From Psoroptes ovis (taxonomy: Eukaryota > Arthropoda > Arachnida > Sarcoptiformes > Psoroptidae): 64,000 nt of DNA. A program made the translations under genes and the position numbers. The notes below the pieces were generated by a model that searched no databases, was not told where the DNA came from, and worked only from the letters and a program-made list of their open reading frames with translations. Positions 51,201-62,660 of this stretch are shown one piece after another; positions within the stretch are counted from its first letter, which is position 1; every line of letters begins with the position of its first letter. The DNA lies in assembly GCA_002943765.1 (NCBI GenBank), contig PQWQ01000006.1:186001-250000 (forward strand), written 5' to 3'.

Positions 51201-54200
51201 TCATATGTAAGATCATGTTTCAAATATTATTTGACATTTGTTATTGTCATTAACCGAGTCATTGTATCAATGATATTCAAAAATACGAATTATAATGATA
51301 ATAATTGTCAATTTTCATATCAAATGATATGAAATGAATGAATAAATAAATTTCCATAACTTGAAATCAATTGATTTTTTGATTTTTTTCCATTTTTCAA
51401 AACGAAACATTTGAATTTCCTGAATGGAATTTTAAACGAGTATTTTTCAAAAATTTCAGTATCAATTTCTGGTGAAAAAAAACATTTGAAAACAATTGAA
51501 AAACAGAAAATCAGTAGTCCATATTTCAATTTTAAATAGACTCAAAAATTGAAACACTTAAAATGAAATTTGAAACCTTTTTTCCGAAGGGTTTTAGGGC
51601 TTATTTTTCGAGAATAAAATAAACAAAAAAACATGATTTAGCCATTTTAATACTTTTCATTGAATTGTATTCATCAATCGTTTGGCCACATTTTTATAAT
51701 AAAACCCTATTCAATGGACACCAAATATCGATGACGGTATATGTATTTGGGTGTGAGTTTGAATTTATGAAAAATATCGTTTAATTTTTTGTAGGTTTTA
51801 TTGTTGTTATTATGATCACTTTTATTATATTTACCAAACACCATTTTTTCAAGGATAAATAATAACAAATATTATGTAATCAAATGGTGTGTATTTGAAA
51901 GAGCGAAAAAAAATGTCTTTCGGTATATTTACATTCGAGAATAATTTCCGTAATATTATCATCGTTCCAACTTAGACATCATCATCGTTGTTTCTAGTAC
52001 AATGTCAAAATGATGATAATGATGATTTTATAGTCAAAATTTCAATATGTATTCGGCTTTGAAAGTGTTTTCTTAATTCTATTTTTATAATATTCAATGA
52101 TGCTTAGACACAATGAAACATATACGATTTTGAAGAGAATCGAAAATCATTAAAATGAAAAAAATATTTAATGGTTATTCTACCACCAAATAGCAGCAGA
52201 GCATCATCATCTCAATTCTCTTCATTTTTCCTGCTTCACTTTTTCTATCTGGATTGTTTCATCATCATCATCATCATTTTCAAAATACACGAAAAAAGAT
52301 GAGAAGAATATTTTTAATCGATTTGGCCTTCGACGAAATTTTTCAACAAAGTAAAATAATGATAATAATAATAAAAACCAGAATTGTAATAAAATAGAAT
52401 AAAATGAAATGAAAATAAATACATTAAGACACGCAAATTCATTTTGTTTGTTGGTGATCATCGCCAGCACCAACATTGTTGTTGCTGGTGATGTCTACGT
52501 AAATGTAAACATAATCAAACATCATCATAAATTTACAATCAATGGACCAATGGATGGATATTTTATACGTTTTTTTCCAATATTTTTTTGTAGATCAAAA
52601 AATATAAATTTCGTATCAAACAACAAAAAGACGACCAGATGAAATAAAATATTTGTCAATTCTTCTTATTCTTCACCATTCGAAAAACATATATCACGCA
52701 AAAACAAATTGAAAATGATAAAATATTTGTTTCGAAAAAAGATTTTCAACAAATAAAACAACCAGATACACCGAATAGGAGAAGAAAATACACCGAAAAC
52801 ACATTTACACAAACATATATTATATTATAATACACATTTTTTTCATGTCATGTAGATATTTATATTTATTATTATTTTGGATATTTGTATTTTAGAGTTT
52901 TTTACATTTTGTTCAATGAAAAATAATATTTTCGCTCTCATTATACCTTTGTGTAATTTTTTATTTTATTTGTTCTCGGTCGGAATCAAATAATAAAAAT
53001 CATTTTGAATCCAAATGCAGCAATTATACATTTCTGTTATTTAGGCTACGGATAATAATATGAGACAATTTCATTAAATTTTTATCAGAATATTTTCGTT
53101 TTTTTTTTGATCAAGATCTGCACAAAATGATAATGATTTTAGCTTTTTTTTGTATATGTGCGTGTAAATGTGCTTTTGTGTGTGTGTGTGTGTGTGAATC
53201 GATTGAGATTAATATCGATTGATTATTGATAATAATAAATGAATGAAATGGTTCTGATATTTCAAAGATTTTTATTTCACCCAATTTTTTATGATTAAAT
53301 TTTTCAGACAAGAATTATTGATAATAGTGAAATGAATAGTGGATTTTTTCGGTATTAAGATCAATCAATTAATCAAGGATAGATTAATATTAGCGAGTAA
53401 ATGATATTGTAATATAAATAAATCACTTTTTTATACAAAATTTTTGAAACGAAATATCAAAAATCCAAAATCAATGAATCGATCAGAAAATCTCAATTAT
53501 TTCATGCTCCTATTTCATGTGTGTGCATTCAATGTACACAATTTTTAATTGGATAATTTTTTTTCTAAATTAAAAACAACGGAACAAAATTAATTCTGGT
53601 CAAATGAATGAAAAATTCATTCGTTCATTAATTAGACTTGATTTCAAGGATTAACAAAATAAGCAAAATATAAAATGAAAATCAGAAAAAACAATTAAAC
53701 AATCAAGATATCAAATAGATTTGAACGAATATATCTATGATCTAATGAACACAAAGAATTGAACAACCAGCACACAACCGATTGAATCAAACGATGATGC
53801 ATCAATATGTGTAGATTAAATGATGTTTTTTTTTGAAGAAAAAACTTTCATTTTCTATTCGACATGATCAAAAACAATACAAAGCAAATGTTTCCGACAA
53901 TATCCGATGATCGGAAAATAAAATCTACCGAATAAAATTATTATTTTTGAATAATTAAAATTCATATCTTTCCGTATATATGTAATTGAACACAATTGAT
54001 TACACTATCGAAATAATACTAAAACTAATAATAATAACAACGACAAGCAATAACCAATTCAATTTTCTGATCACGAATTCAATCGACTTCGAATTTTCAA
54101 TTTCGATTCATGAGACATTTTTCATATATTAATACTAGATAAAATAAAATGAAATGAAAATGTTCCAATTTTTTATTTTTATTTTATTTTGAGTCCTTGT

Positions 54201-57200
54201 TCTTGGATTTATTATTATTGACTATTTTTTGTGTTTGTATTTGTATTTCTATTATTACTATCGATGCACACATTTACACACGGTGCTGAAATACTTTTAT
54301 TAGTACGGTTTATTTATTTTCAATATATTTTTATCATGATAATAATTAAGAGTTAGAACAGAGAAAAAAATGGTAAAAATTAAATTCTAACATGGCAAAT
54401 AAATAAAATAAAAATGTTAGATCAATAAGAATACAATGGAGTGATTCTCAACCAACCCTATTGCATGAAAACCAATCAGTTATTTTTGAATGAATTGTCT
54501 AATTTTGAGCATAATTTCGCATCATTATTCAGCATAGAACAAACACAAATTTACTATTAAATATCCAATAAATAGGAGAGAGTGATAAAATAAGGAGAAC
54601 ATTAGCATTGTTACTATTAATTTTCGACGAAAACCGAAGGATGCAAATTGAATTTGCCTAATTGAAATAGAAACAATTTTGATGATTATTTTTTTTTTTG
54701 GAAATTATTCTTGTTCATTCATCATCAAACACACAGACTGATTTTGATGAAACAAATGATGGAAAATGAATGAACCTTATTTTAATGTTCAATTTTGAAA
54801 TTTTTTGTATAATAATCAAATTTACAAAATTATATTAGCAAAATTCATTCATTGATATTCATTGAAATAAATGTATAATTTGATACAAGATTCAAGTTTT
54901 TTTTCTCTTACGAAAAACAATGTAATAATAGCAACGATGATAACAATGATGTTATTAATTACAATGTAAACAACACAAATACACACAGATGTTGGTCATT
55001 GAATTGGTCTTCAATTTTTCGATTGTAAGCGAAAATTTTTCCACTTACAAATGAAATGATGTTCAGAATAAAAATTAGCAATTTACATTTAAAATGATAA
55101 TGGTAAAATTAAATAAATCAAGCTTGGACATGAAAAAGGCTAGCACCTGTACACATTTTATCATCGAAAAAAAATTGAAAGGAAACAAAGGCTTGACTCG
55201 TTCATATGATTTTGGGCTTCATACGATTCATGTGCCGGAATTCCGTAATCTAAACAGTATGCACGCAAATATCATTGAATGAATTGAAATTGACATGATC
55301 AAAAAAAAAAAAAAAATGGAATTAATAATCGTTTTTGTTTCAATGCTCGAACAAGGAAGAAAAAATTTACAATTTTCAAATTTTAAATTTAAAAAATCTT
55401 TTGTTTTTAACAAATCGATTGAATTTTGGACCAGTTTCTCATGATTTTCTATGAAAATTTGCAAAATTATTTCACTGATATCACATTCGCTGACTTTTTT
55501 GCTAGTTTCATTGTCATTTTCAATGAAAATAGAAGACAGAAAAAGTCATAAATCTTGGCAAAAATGGAAAAGAAAGTAACGAAAAAGTAAAAGAAAAAAC
55601 TCCTATTCTTTGGTGCCAAATCTTTTGCATCATCATTCACATTTATTCTGAATCAATTCTGGAATAATAAAAGAATTATGGCCAAAAAAGAGAAAAAAAG
55701 TTAATTATTAATGATGGAAAATGATGTTTTTTTCTTTTTTCTCTACCAATTGTGCACAGTTGAATGCGGTTTGGCGAAACAACCAACAAACATCACACAC
55801 ATAATAAAATACAATTGATTTTTCATTGTATTTTTGTCGATTTATTTTCATGATTTCTGATTTTTCCTCATTATTCACTTATTATCATTTCGTTATTCAA
55901 TTTGTATATATTCGAATTCTTATATCGAAGTGAATATACAATCAATGTTAATAACAAATGATAATTTTTTATTTTTATTTTTATATTATGCAGTACATAT
56001 TCTACATTTGCTTGCGTGTATATAATTTTTTATTTAAGAATTATTTCAATATTAGTATTTCCAAACTTTAACGATTCGCATCGGTGAATATTTACATGTC
56101 AATATTATTATTCGTTCGTTTATTTTTTCTCGATTGTCTTCGCATTTGGAAATTTATTTATTTATATCAATTTATCCATGTATATTTTTTTTTTTTTTTT
56201 TTGTTTTGACAAATACATGGCTTCGAAATGATAGATGATTGAATTTTGATCATCAGCAAAAAATAATAACGAATGAATGAAGGCAAGAATGAAAACGAAA
56301 AACGAAGAGAAACATTGGTTATATCAAAATGTGTTTACCATCTATCTATTCAATTCTAGTCATTTGTGCATTTTGGATAAATAAATAAATATTTTTCATT
56401 TCACTCTATATTATATTTCTTTTCTCATTCATTTTTCACTAGAAACCATAAATAAGTTTACGAGAAAAAAAACAATTAGCACCGTTTTAGGATATTTGTC
56501 ATTTATTTATTTGTTTATTTATGTTTTTTTTTCACTTTTCACTGGTCGAACAAATAATGAAAGGAAAAAATTTCCTGTTCAATAAATTTTTGTCCAGTTA
56601 TTAGACATTAATTCTTTCCATACAAACTGACACACACGCATACACTGATGGTATTTGAACACACACAAATTCTTATACAAAAACAAACAAGAATAATGAA
56701 TGAATGAATTTCTTCCATAGAATAGAATGGAAAAAAATGAAATAAAACATGGCAACGACCAAATTTATGACAAATGGCTTTTTCTTTTCTTTATTTTTTT
56801 TTTTTTTTTTTTTTTTTTGGTTTGGTTTGGTTTGGTTTCAATATTTTCGTTGGTTCCCTACTGGATTTGCTGCAAAATGTCAGCAAAAAAAGGCAAAGAA
56901 AAGAGAAATGAAAGGAGAAAATGCCCAGAATTTTGTCCACACTAAATATACCTTGGCGTGGAAATATTGAGAAAATTTTCAGAAAAATAAAAATAATCAA
57001 AAATGACAAATGAATCTCTTTAGTCGAGCGAAATATTTTACTGAACATTTTGCTAAAACAATTTTTTTGATGTTTCTTCGCTTCATATACGAGCAGCAAA
57101 AAAAATATCGATTTAATTTAAATGTAAGGAAGGAAATTTCGTAGAAATTCTGTGAAAAAAAAATTCGTTTGTATATTTTACAATTCATTTAATTTATTTT

Positions 57201-60200
57201 TGTAAAAAAAAAATTCTTAAAATAATCTTAAATAATGAAAATAATAATGGTCATTATCATTAACGAATAATATAAATGAAGCTAATATACAACAACAAAT
57301 AATAAAACAACGATATATGAAAATATAGATCGTAATTATAATTAAGTTAATAATCGTTTCGATGAATCACACAGAATGAAAAATTTTTATCAGAGCCAAA
57401 GTTAGGAAAAAGAATATCCTTTTGGATGAAATTCTCAAAATAATAAACGAGAATTTAGAGAAAATTAAGAGAAATATTCAGGAAAAATGGAAAAATTTCC
57501 ATAATTTTTATCAAAAACAATTAAATTTCCTGAAGAATTTCTGAATGATGAGGATGAAACAAGCATGAACATGAATGAATAGATTGAATATTTTATGAAA
57601 TTTTCTGCTGCAAAACAAGAGAAATATTCAAACTATTCAAATAATATTTGAGATGTTTCGTACATGTGAAACATCGTTTGAATAAATTTTTGCTCGAAAA
57701 AAATTTTTATTTTTTTCAATATTAAACCTAGAAGGCAAAATTTGAAATTCAAAAAATTCAAAAATTTTTCTCATAATAAATTTAAATCGATAAATAAATA
57801 TAAAAAACATTTCGACCTAATTTCGAAAAAAAAAACAAATTCTTCGATTGTTTTTGCGAGAACAATCAATGTTCATCATTTAATATGCTTAATATTATTG
57901 CTATTATTATTATAAATATGATAACAATAATAATAATAATAAATTAATGAAAAATAAAAAATTTTTACTGCTTCACAAATCAGCTTATGAATTATTGTTG
58001 TAGCTATTACTATCATAAGCATCGTAAGCATCATCATTATCATCATCATGGTAATATTATTTTTTGGTACACTATTTACGGTTCATTATGTCAAATTTTT
58101 GAAAAAAAATGATTCATCTTCATTATTATTATCATTAGTATTTCGATACATAAAGGAATTAAAATATTTTGTCTATTTTTTAGTTTTAGTTTTTTAGTTT
58201 CAGTTTTGCTCTCATTTAGTTTATGTCAATGACCAATGTACATTGAACATCAACAAATACTAACAAAGTAAACTAAGTATTGTAATGATATATTTTTTTA
58301 CATAAATAATAATAATGTTGAAAAAATAAAAAAAAAAATATTTATTTGATGCAAATACTGTCCAATGAGTTTTCCATATATTTGAATTCAATACGGATGA
58401 ATGATTAAATGTTTCATGTTATGTAATGTGTGTGTTTGCGTGTGTGTAAGCAAGTGTAGTAACATGGAGATTCACTTGAATGATGACATCCGACTTTTTT
58501 TTGGCTGCTTCTTTTATTCGTTCAGATTATTGACAGTGGAAAAATAATAAAAAAAATACATCAAATAATCGGTGATAATACTGAGAAAAGATAGACTGGA
58601 AACAAATAACTCACAGTACGTTATTATTATTTACTTGTTATATCGATGATGATAATATTAATTCTAATGGATGTTATTTCAGATTCTCTCTCTCCATTTT
58701 TTCTATATTTATTTATTTATTCATTTCATCAAACATAGAAAAAATCATTAAGCGAAACAAACATCAAACTATCTATATGTTATTCTTCATCATACGGAAT
58801 CAAATTAATAGAACAAAAATTCAAAAAACAAATTTGAATTGATAATACATTCAAATGCATCGCATTTTTTTTTGTATTTTGAAAAGGAAGTTCATGTGTG
58901 TGTGCACAACTGATATATCAAATAATTTTTGTTCATTTTTTGAAGGGAAAAAATTCAAAAAAAAAATTATCATTTGTTTTTTTGGTTTTCCGGTCGTCCG
59001 CATATCAGAATATTTTTATATAAATTAGACATTATGATTACGGTTTATGGGTTCATGGTTGTCGATGATGATGATAATAATAATACGACAATGATGTTAT
59101 AATATAACATTGATAACAATACAAAATGGCCATAATTACAAATTATTTAATGACATTCAGACAAACTAAAATAGATGAAAACAAATGAATCAAATTTGGA
59201 GATAATTTGAATACACACAAATAGTATAGTATGAACAATGAAAAATCAAGTCTCTGTAATATAATTGATTTATAATCGAAACCGAATCAATTTGTCGATG
59301 TTGATCATTATTCAATTATGCAAAAAACTGCGCAAATTGACAGTCATTCATTGAATTCTATTGAATTTTATTGTTCGACAATTCAAGAAAGAAAGAATCA
59401 TTAAGACGTATAACTTTAATTAAAGACATAAATCAATATATGAATCAACGTGAAACAATTATATCGATTTACAAATTAAGAATTATCGACACAAAATCAT
59501 TTATTTTTTTCATATAAAATTTTTATGAAAAAAGATAAATTGCTTCTCAAACGGAAAAAAATGAGAAAAATTTATGATTATTTCTCTACGTATTACACAA
59601 ATAGATTGATATTGAAAAAGGCTTTCAAGTGATTAATAAAGATTTATAAAAATAAAAATAAAAACAAATATATTTTTTCTTCCACGAAGATTTCATGTGT
59701 TGAAAACATACGAAACGAAATGAAAAAATGAAATGAAATGAAGAAATAAATTTTGATCAAACGTCCGAATTAACAGAAAATATAAAAAATAAAATATATT
59801 TCAATTTGTGTGTAGGGAAAAACCATAATAAAAACTGGAAAATAAACGAAACGAACGAAACAAATGGCCAAAAAAAAGCTAACCAGCCAACCAACAACCG
59901 ACCAATAATGATAATAATAATAGCAAATAATAATAAACTAAACCATTTTTCAGTTGTTGTCGTTGTGTTAAATGTGTGTGGTGTTTACCTTGACAAATTT
60001 GTTGCATTTTAAAGCTTTTGGTCCATTAAAAGAATAAATAAATGTGTGTGTTTGTATACGACGACAAATATACGACAATTTGATGCGGCTATAAAAATGT
60101 GAAAATATTTTATTTTATTTTTCTAAACAAAATAAAATAAATGATAATTGCAATCGTTGTTGTTGATGATGATGTTAATGTTTCAATATTTCTTTTTTTC

Positions 60201-61209
60201 CTCTCTTCACATTCATTTATTTGAACATAAATTTTCTTTTTAAAAATTGAACGTACAACAGCAGCAGCAGCGTTGGTGATTTTTATTATTATTTTATAGC
60301 CATCATTGATGACATTTATTTGTTCAAACATTTTCTACATTGAAAATGTTGAAGAAAGCTAAGCAAAAATGGCTAAATTTTGACTCAATTTCTAATTCAA
60401 TTCCCATTTTCGAAGTCTCTCTCAATTTCAATGATGTTTAAATGTATTTTTGATTTGATAGAAAAGACGAGAAGAACGATAATGGAAATTTCAATCTCTT
60501 CATACCTTTTTGTTTTTTGATCGAATGAAACAAATGAAATGCAAACACCACGGAAAATAGCCGAAAGATTTGCATGAAAAAATGGCCAAAACTGCCAGAC
60601 CAAAACAAATAAACAACAAGAAAACCGAAATAATGGAAGGAGAAAAACTTTGGAAAAAATCAAATCAAATCAATCGAAACGAAATCAATCAAAATATGGA
60701 CAATTCAAAATTAAATTTTAGCCAAGCAACTGCCAATATCTATCGATGCAAAAATCACAGAAAAAGTTTTGAGAAATAAAGTAATTTTAAGGTATAAATC
60801 AAAGGTATCACACAATATAAATTAAGTCAACTGATACAATTTTGTGATTTTCTTATAGTTTGGCCGAGAATCACATCGAATTCACACGGCGTAATAACTT
60901 GAAAATCACGAATAAATAAAATTAAAATTATAAAAATAATCGCCACATACCTCTAAAATCATTATGATTGTTGACTGAATCAGAACTATGATAATGATGA
61001 CTGTAATGATCAGGCAGTTGCTGCTGTTGAAATGAATCAAGCTCAATATTATTATTATTATTATTATCGTTCAATTGTATTGTTTCATTCACTAATAATG
61101 ATAATATAAATAATGACTGTAAAATAAATATATGAATAATATAGTTATAACGATTATAATTAATTTTAATGGCTTTTAGCCATTTTACAAGCGTTGGTAA
61201 CACAAGCAT
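30291..61209 (-). CDS. Three-Ig-domain cell-surface protein of DIP/lachesin/IgLON type, at least 11 exons
   Basis: Exons (minus): 61209-60951, 37880-37624, 34979-34835, 34703-34641, 34060-33958, 33778-33699, 33571-33488, 33360-33316, 31415-31026, 30930-30868 and 30529-30291. All junctions are GT-AG with matching phases. Exon 1 carries a signal peptide (IIHIFILQSLFILSLLV). Ig1: PEFIGQIPNITVSIGRDAKF, VGWIRNEDKSILTIQHQVVT, GYMCQINTMPMKSQIGYLDV. Ig2: VPPDFINSETSSDVVVREN through MGAYLCIAQNGIPPS. Ig3: FPPMIWVPNQLLGASIGDQV through YRCHAKNSLGSTQGSIRIYE, with a ~50-residue Ser/Asn/Asp insert after the Trp. In insects this family mediates homophilic or Dpr-partnered neuronal adhesion. If the last exon is read through to 30291, the protein is 575 aa and ends in a hydrophobic GPI- or membrane-type tail. 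A weak donor at 30424 would instead allow further exons. Linking exon 1 across 23 kb rests on phase and the missing signal peptide. Confidence 0.82.
31416..33315 (-). other. Ig gene intron 8 (~1.9 kb)
   Basis: AT-rich intron between the last Ig2 exon and the main Ig3 exon, with ATT/GTT microsatellites (for example around 32154-32177). Open frames inside are compositionally simple. No exon is recognised. Confidence 0.6.
34061..34640 (-). other. Ig gene intron 4 (~580 bp)
   Basis: AT-rich intron between Ig1 and Ig2 exons. I see no coding or RNA feature in it. Confidence 0.6.
34980..37623 (-). other. Ig gene intron 2 (~2.6 kb) with one GC-richer island
   Basis: This intron splits Ig1 between DTYR and VGWIRN. 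It holds a (CGA)6 run at 36357-36374 and a GC-richer island at ~36950-37130 that is open on both strands. The rest is AT-rich simple sequence. Confidence 0.6.
38310..38333. repeat. Poly(T) homopolymer, 24 nt
   Basis: There are 24 consecutive T residues inside the giant intron. A similar T18 run lies at 56185-56202. Confidence 0.9.
41533..41612. mobile_element. 80-bp mariner-derived MITE with terminal inverted repeats and TA duplications
   Basis: The left end TTAGATTGCCCGAAAAGTT and the inverted right end TTAGGTTGTCCGGAAAGTT agree at 16 of 19 positions. TA dinucleotides flank both sides (41531-41532 and 41613-41614), as expected for mariner insertion. TTAGGTTGnCCGnAAAGT is a typical mariner-family terminus. 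There is no coding capacity, so it is a non-autonomous deletion derivative that needs a transposase supplied in trans. It lies in the giant intron of the Ig gene. I did not find the same ends beside the transposase ORF at 6565-7626, so the two may come from different mariner lineages. Confidence 0.82.
43041..43061. promoter_or_regulatory. Palindromic pair of CACGTG E-boxes
   Basis: CACGTGCA and TGCACGTG form a perfect 8-bp inverted repeat around a 5-nt spacer, giving two CACGTG E-boxes. A third CACGTG lies at 43248-43253 in the shared context TTGACACGTGC / CTGACACGTGC. CACGTG is the known site of bHLH-type factors (Myc/Max, Clock/Cycle, USF). An enhancer role in the intron is inference. Confidence 0.4.
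48787..48829. repeat. Hairpin: 17-bp stem with one G.U, 9-nt loop
   Basis: The arm 48787-48803 pairs with 48813-48829 around the loop GCATCATTA. The only imperfection is a T/G wobble, read on the plus strand. It is shorter than a usual pre-miRNA, and flanking pairing is not obvious. It lies in the giant intron. Confidence 0.5.
52459..52493. repeat. Near-perfect 35-bp palindrome
   Basis: CATCGCCAGCACCAACA and TGTTGTTGCTGGTGATG are inverted copies at 15 of 17 positions with almost no spacer. It is GC-rich for this intron and overlaps the signal-peptide-like frame at 52409-52642. Confidence 0.6.
53177..53196. repeat. (TG)10 microsatellite
   Basis: A perfect TG run in the giant intron. Confidence 0.9.
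56794..56838. repeat. T25 homopolymer joined to (GGTTT)4
   Basis: 25 consecutive T residues pass directly into four perfect GGTTT pentamers. This is a compound simple repeat in the giant intron. It is not the arthropod telomere motif TTAGG. Confidence 0.85.
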
Positions 61210-61820
61210 CGCTTTTATTTTTGGTGTTTATTTTTCAACAATGAATCAATGATTGTTTGTTTTGGATCGTCAGTTGCTTATTTTGACTTGATTTAGCTTT
61301 GATTTGATTTTAATTAAAATTAATTAATTTTTATTTTTTTTCAATAATTGATCTGACTTGAACATTTGCTGCAAAAATATAATAAATTGAAATATAAAAC
61401 AATTTGTCCAAACTTTTTGAACCAAATTCAAAGTTTTTTTAAACGAATTGAAATTCTATTTGAACATCTATTTGAAATGTTGACAGTTCAGATGATTTTC
61501 ATCGAATGAATAGAGTCAAATTCGCGGCATTTCACCATTTATTGAAGGTTTTTTGTTGATGAATTTTTTCATTTCTGTTCAAGAATCATGACGATTGCGC
61601 GAGTCTGGGCATTGTGAAAATGCCTTTTTCTTGCAGCAAATAGCGCGCTATCTTTCGATATGAAAATAAAAATGAAAATTTTCAATTCAGTTTGAGTTTT
61701 CAATTATTAAAAATTAACAAATTATTTAATTAATCAATTATTCAATTAATCTACCAATGAAACAATTGTTCAAAATGATTAATCGATTTAATCACCAACC
61801 GACTGATTATCGTTGGCCGG
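61210..61820. promoter_or_regulatory. Divergent promoter region, Ig gene / small frameshifted gene
   Basis: About 600 bp separate the two opposing starts. Around 61590-61660 the DNA is unusually CpG-rich for this window: GATTGCGCGAGTC, a GGCATT..AATGCC hairpin (61610-61626), and the perfect palindrome TAGCGCGCTA (61641-61650). These are plausible core-promoter elements but match no site I can name. An ATG at 61757 opens a different 39-codon frame, running through the start of the predicted exon 1 of the plus gene. Confidence 0.4.
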
Positions 61821-62398
61821 ATGTTGGAGGTATTCAAAAACAAAAAGTGGAAAATCAATTATCTGTATTTGAGTGACCAATCCCTAAAAAACAATGTAAG
61901 TATTATCATTAATTAATATTCATTATTATTTCAAATATCATGAATATATTAAGAAAATTTTCATTGAGGCAACAAAACAATCAATCAATGATTAAAATCT
62001 GCAAATTTTGTTGAATATTCAAATGACTCATCGATAAAGTGGTTTTGAATCTTTTTTTTCAGTTTTTGTCAGTTTTCTTCTTTCAACGACATCCTTGATG
62101 ATTTATTTCCTACATTTAAAAGCGATTCAAGATGCACTGTTTGTCAAACATTGCAAAAGGGTTGTTGTAATTCCTATGTTTATATTGATGAGATTAAGGA
62201 AAAAAACCCGTGCATTATGATTGGGATTTATATGATTTGTTTAAAGTAAATGTGAAAAATTTCATCAATTATCATGATCGATGTTTTTTGTTTTCAAATT
62301 CTATTCAATTAATAGATAATAAAATAAACATGGAAATCTCTTCCATTCAAATTGATTGGTTGCAATTCGATGTTGATATGATTACATTTTATGAATGA
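61821..62398 (+). pseudogene. Small unrecognised gene with a frame change at an A AAA AAC heptamer
   Basis: Proposed exons 61821-61895 and 62073-62398. The donor is AAT|GTAAGT and the acceptor GTCAG, giving a 177-nt intron. Exon 1 reads MLEVFKNKKWKINYLYLSDQ. Exon 2 continues FSSFNDILDDLFPTFKSDS, then CTVCQTLQKGCC (Cys-rich, possible metal site) and YVYIDEIKEK. At 62201-62207 the zero frame carries A AAA AAC and ends at a stop 62247-62249. Slipping -1 at that point continues PVHYDWDLYDLFKVNVKNFI and on to a stop at 62396-62398, giving about 133 aa in all. Both halves look coding. Alternatives are programmed -1 frameshifting, one A missing from an A7 run in the assembly, or a decaying gene. I do not recognise the family. 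The start is uncertain, because another frame opens at 61757. Confidence 0.45.
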
Positions 62399-62660
62399 TT
62401 AATCTTGTTGAATCATCATAGTAAAATTTACTAAAATAGAAAAAACATCATTATCTTATCACATTGAATGTGTTTATTTGTAGAAATCTATCAAAATTCA
62501 ATGTTCATCAATTTTTTTTATTTTTATTTGATTTGCTGGAAAATTCAAATTGTTCATTTGTATTTTGCTCATCAATGAATTCATAAATAATTTTACGAAA
62601 TAAAATTTAAGATAAAAAATCAATTGCTAATACAATTAAATGAATGGAAAAAATTTTAAA
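62399..62660. other. Spacer between small gene and chitin-binding gene
   Basis: 262 bp of AT-rich DNA between two plus-strand genes. It should contain the promoter of the chitin-binding gene; no TATA box is clear. An ATG at 62644 is out of frame and short. Confidence 0.4.

Larger units (their letters stand above)
37881..60950 (-). other. Giant first intron of the Ig gene (~23 kb)
   Basis: A 23,070-nt interval between the signal-peptide exon and the Ig1 exon, both phase 1. Introns elsewhere in the window are mostly 53-180 nt. It is AT-rich with many microsatellites (TG, ATT, AAT, GAT, (TGAA)n) and T/A homopolymers. Non-simple features annotated separately are a mariner MITE, a CACGTG cluster and two hairpins. 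GC-richer islands near 39000-39130, 43395-43430, 45755-45850, 47240-47345 and 52440-52500 are candidates for enhancers or cassette exons. I cannot support any nested gene firmly. Confidence 0.6.

Noticed and set aside
56819..56838. (GGTTT)4 as interstitial telomere repeat
   Set aside because: Not the arthropod TTAGG motif, only four units, and attached to a T homopolymer; simple slippage explains it.
59806..60012. 68-codon plus-strand frame
   Set aside because: Asn/Lys/Ile/Val runs from ATA and GTT repeats; no supporting context.
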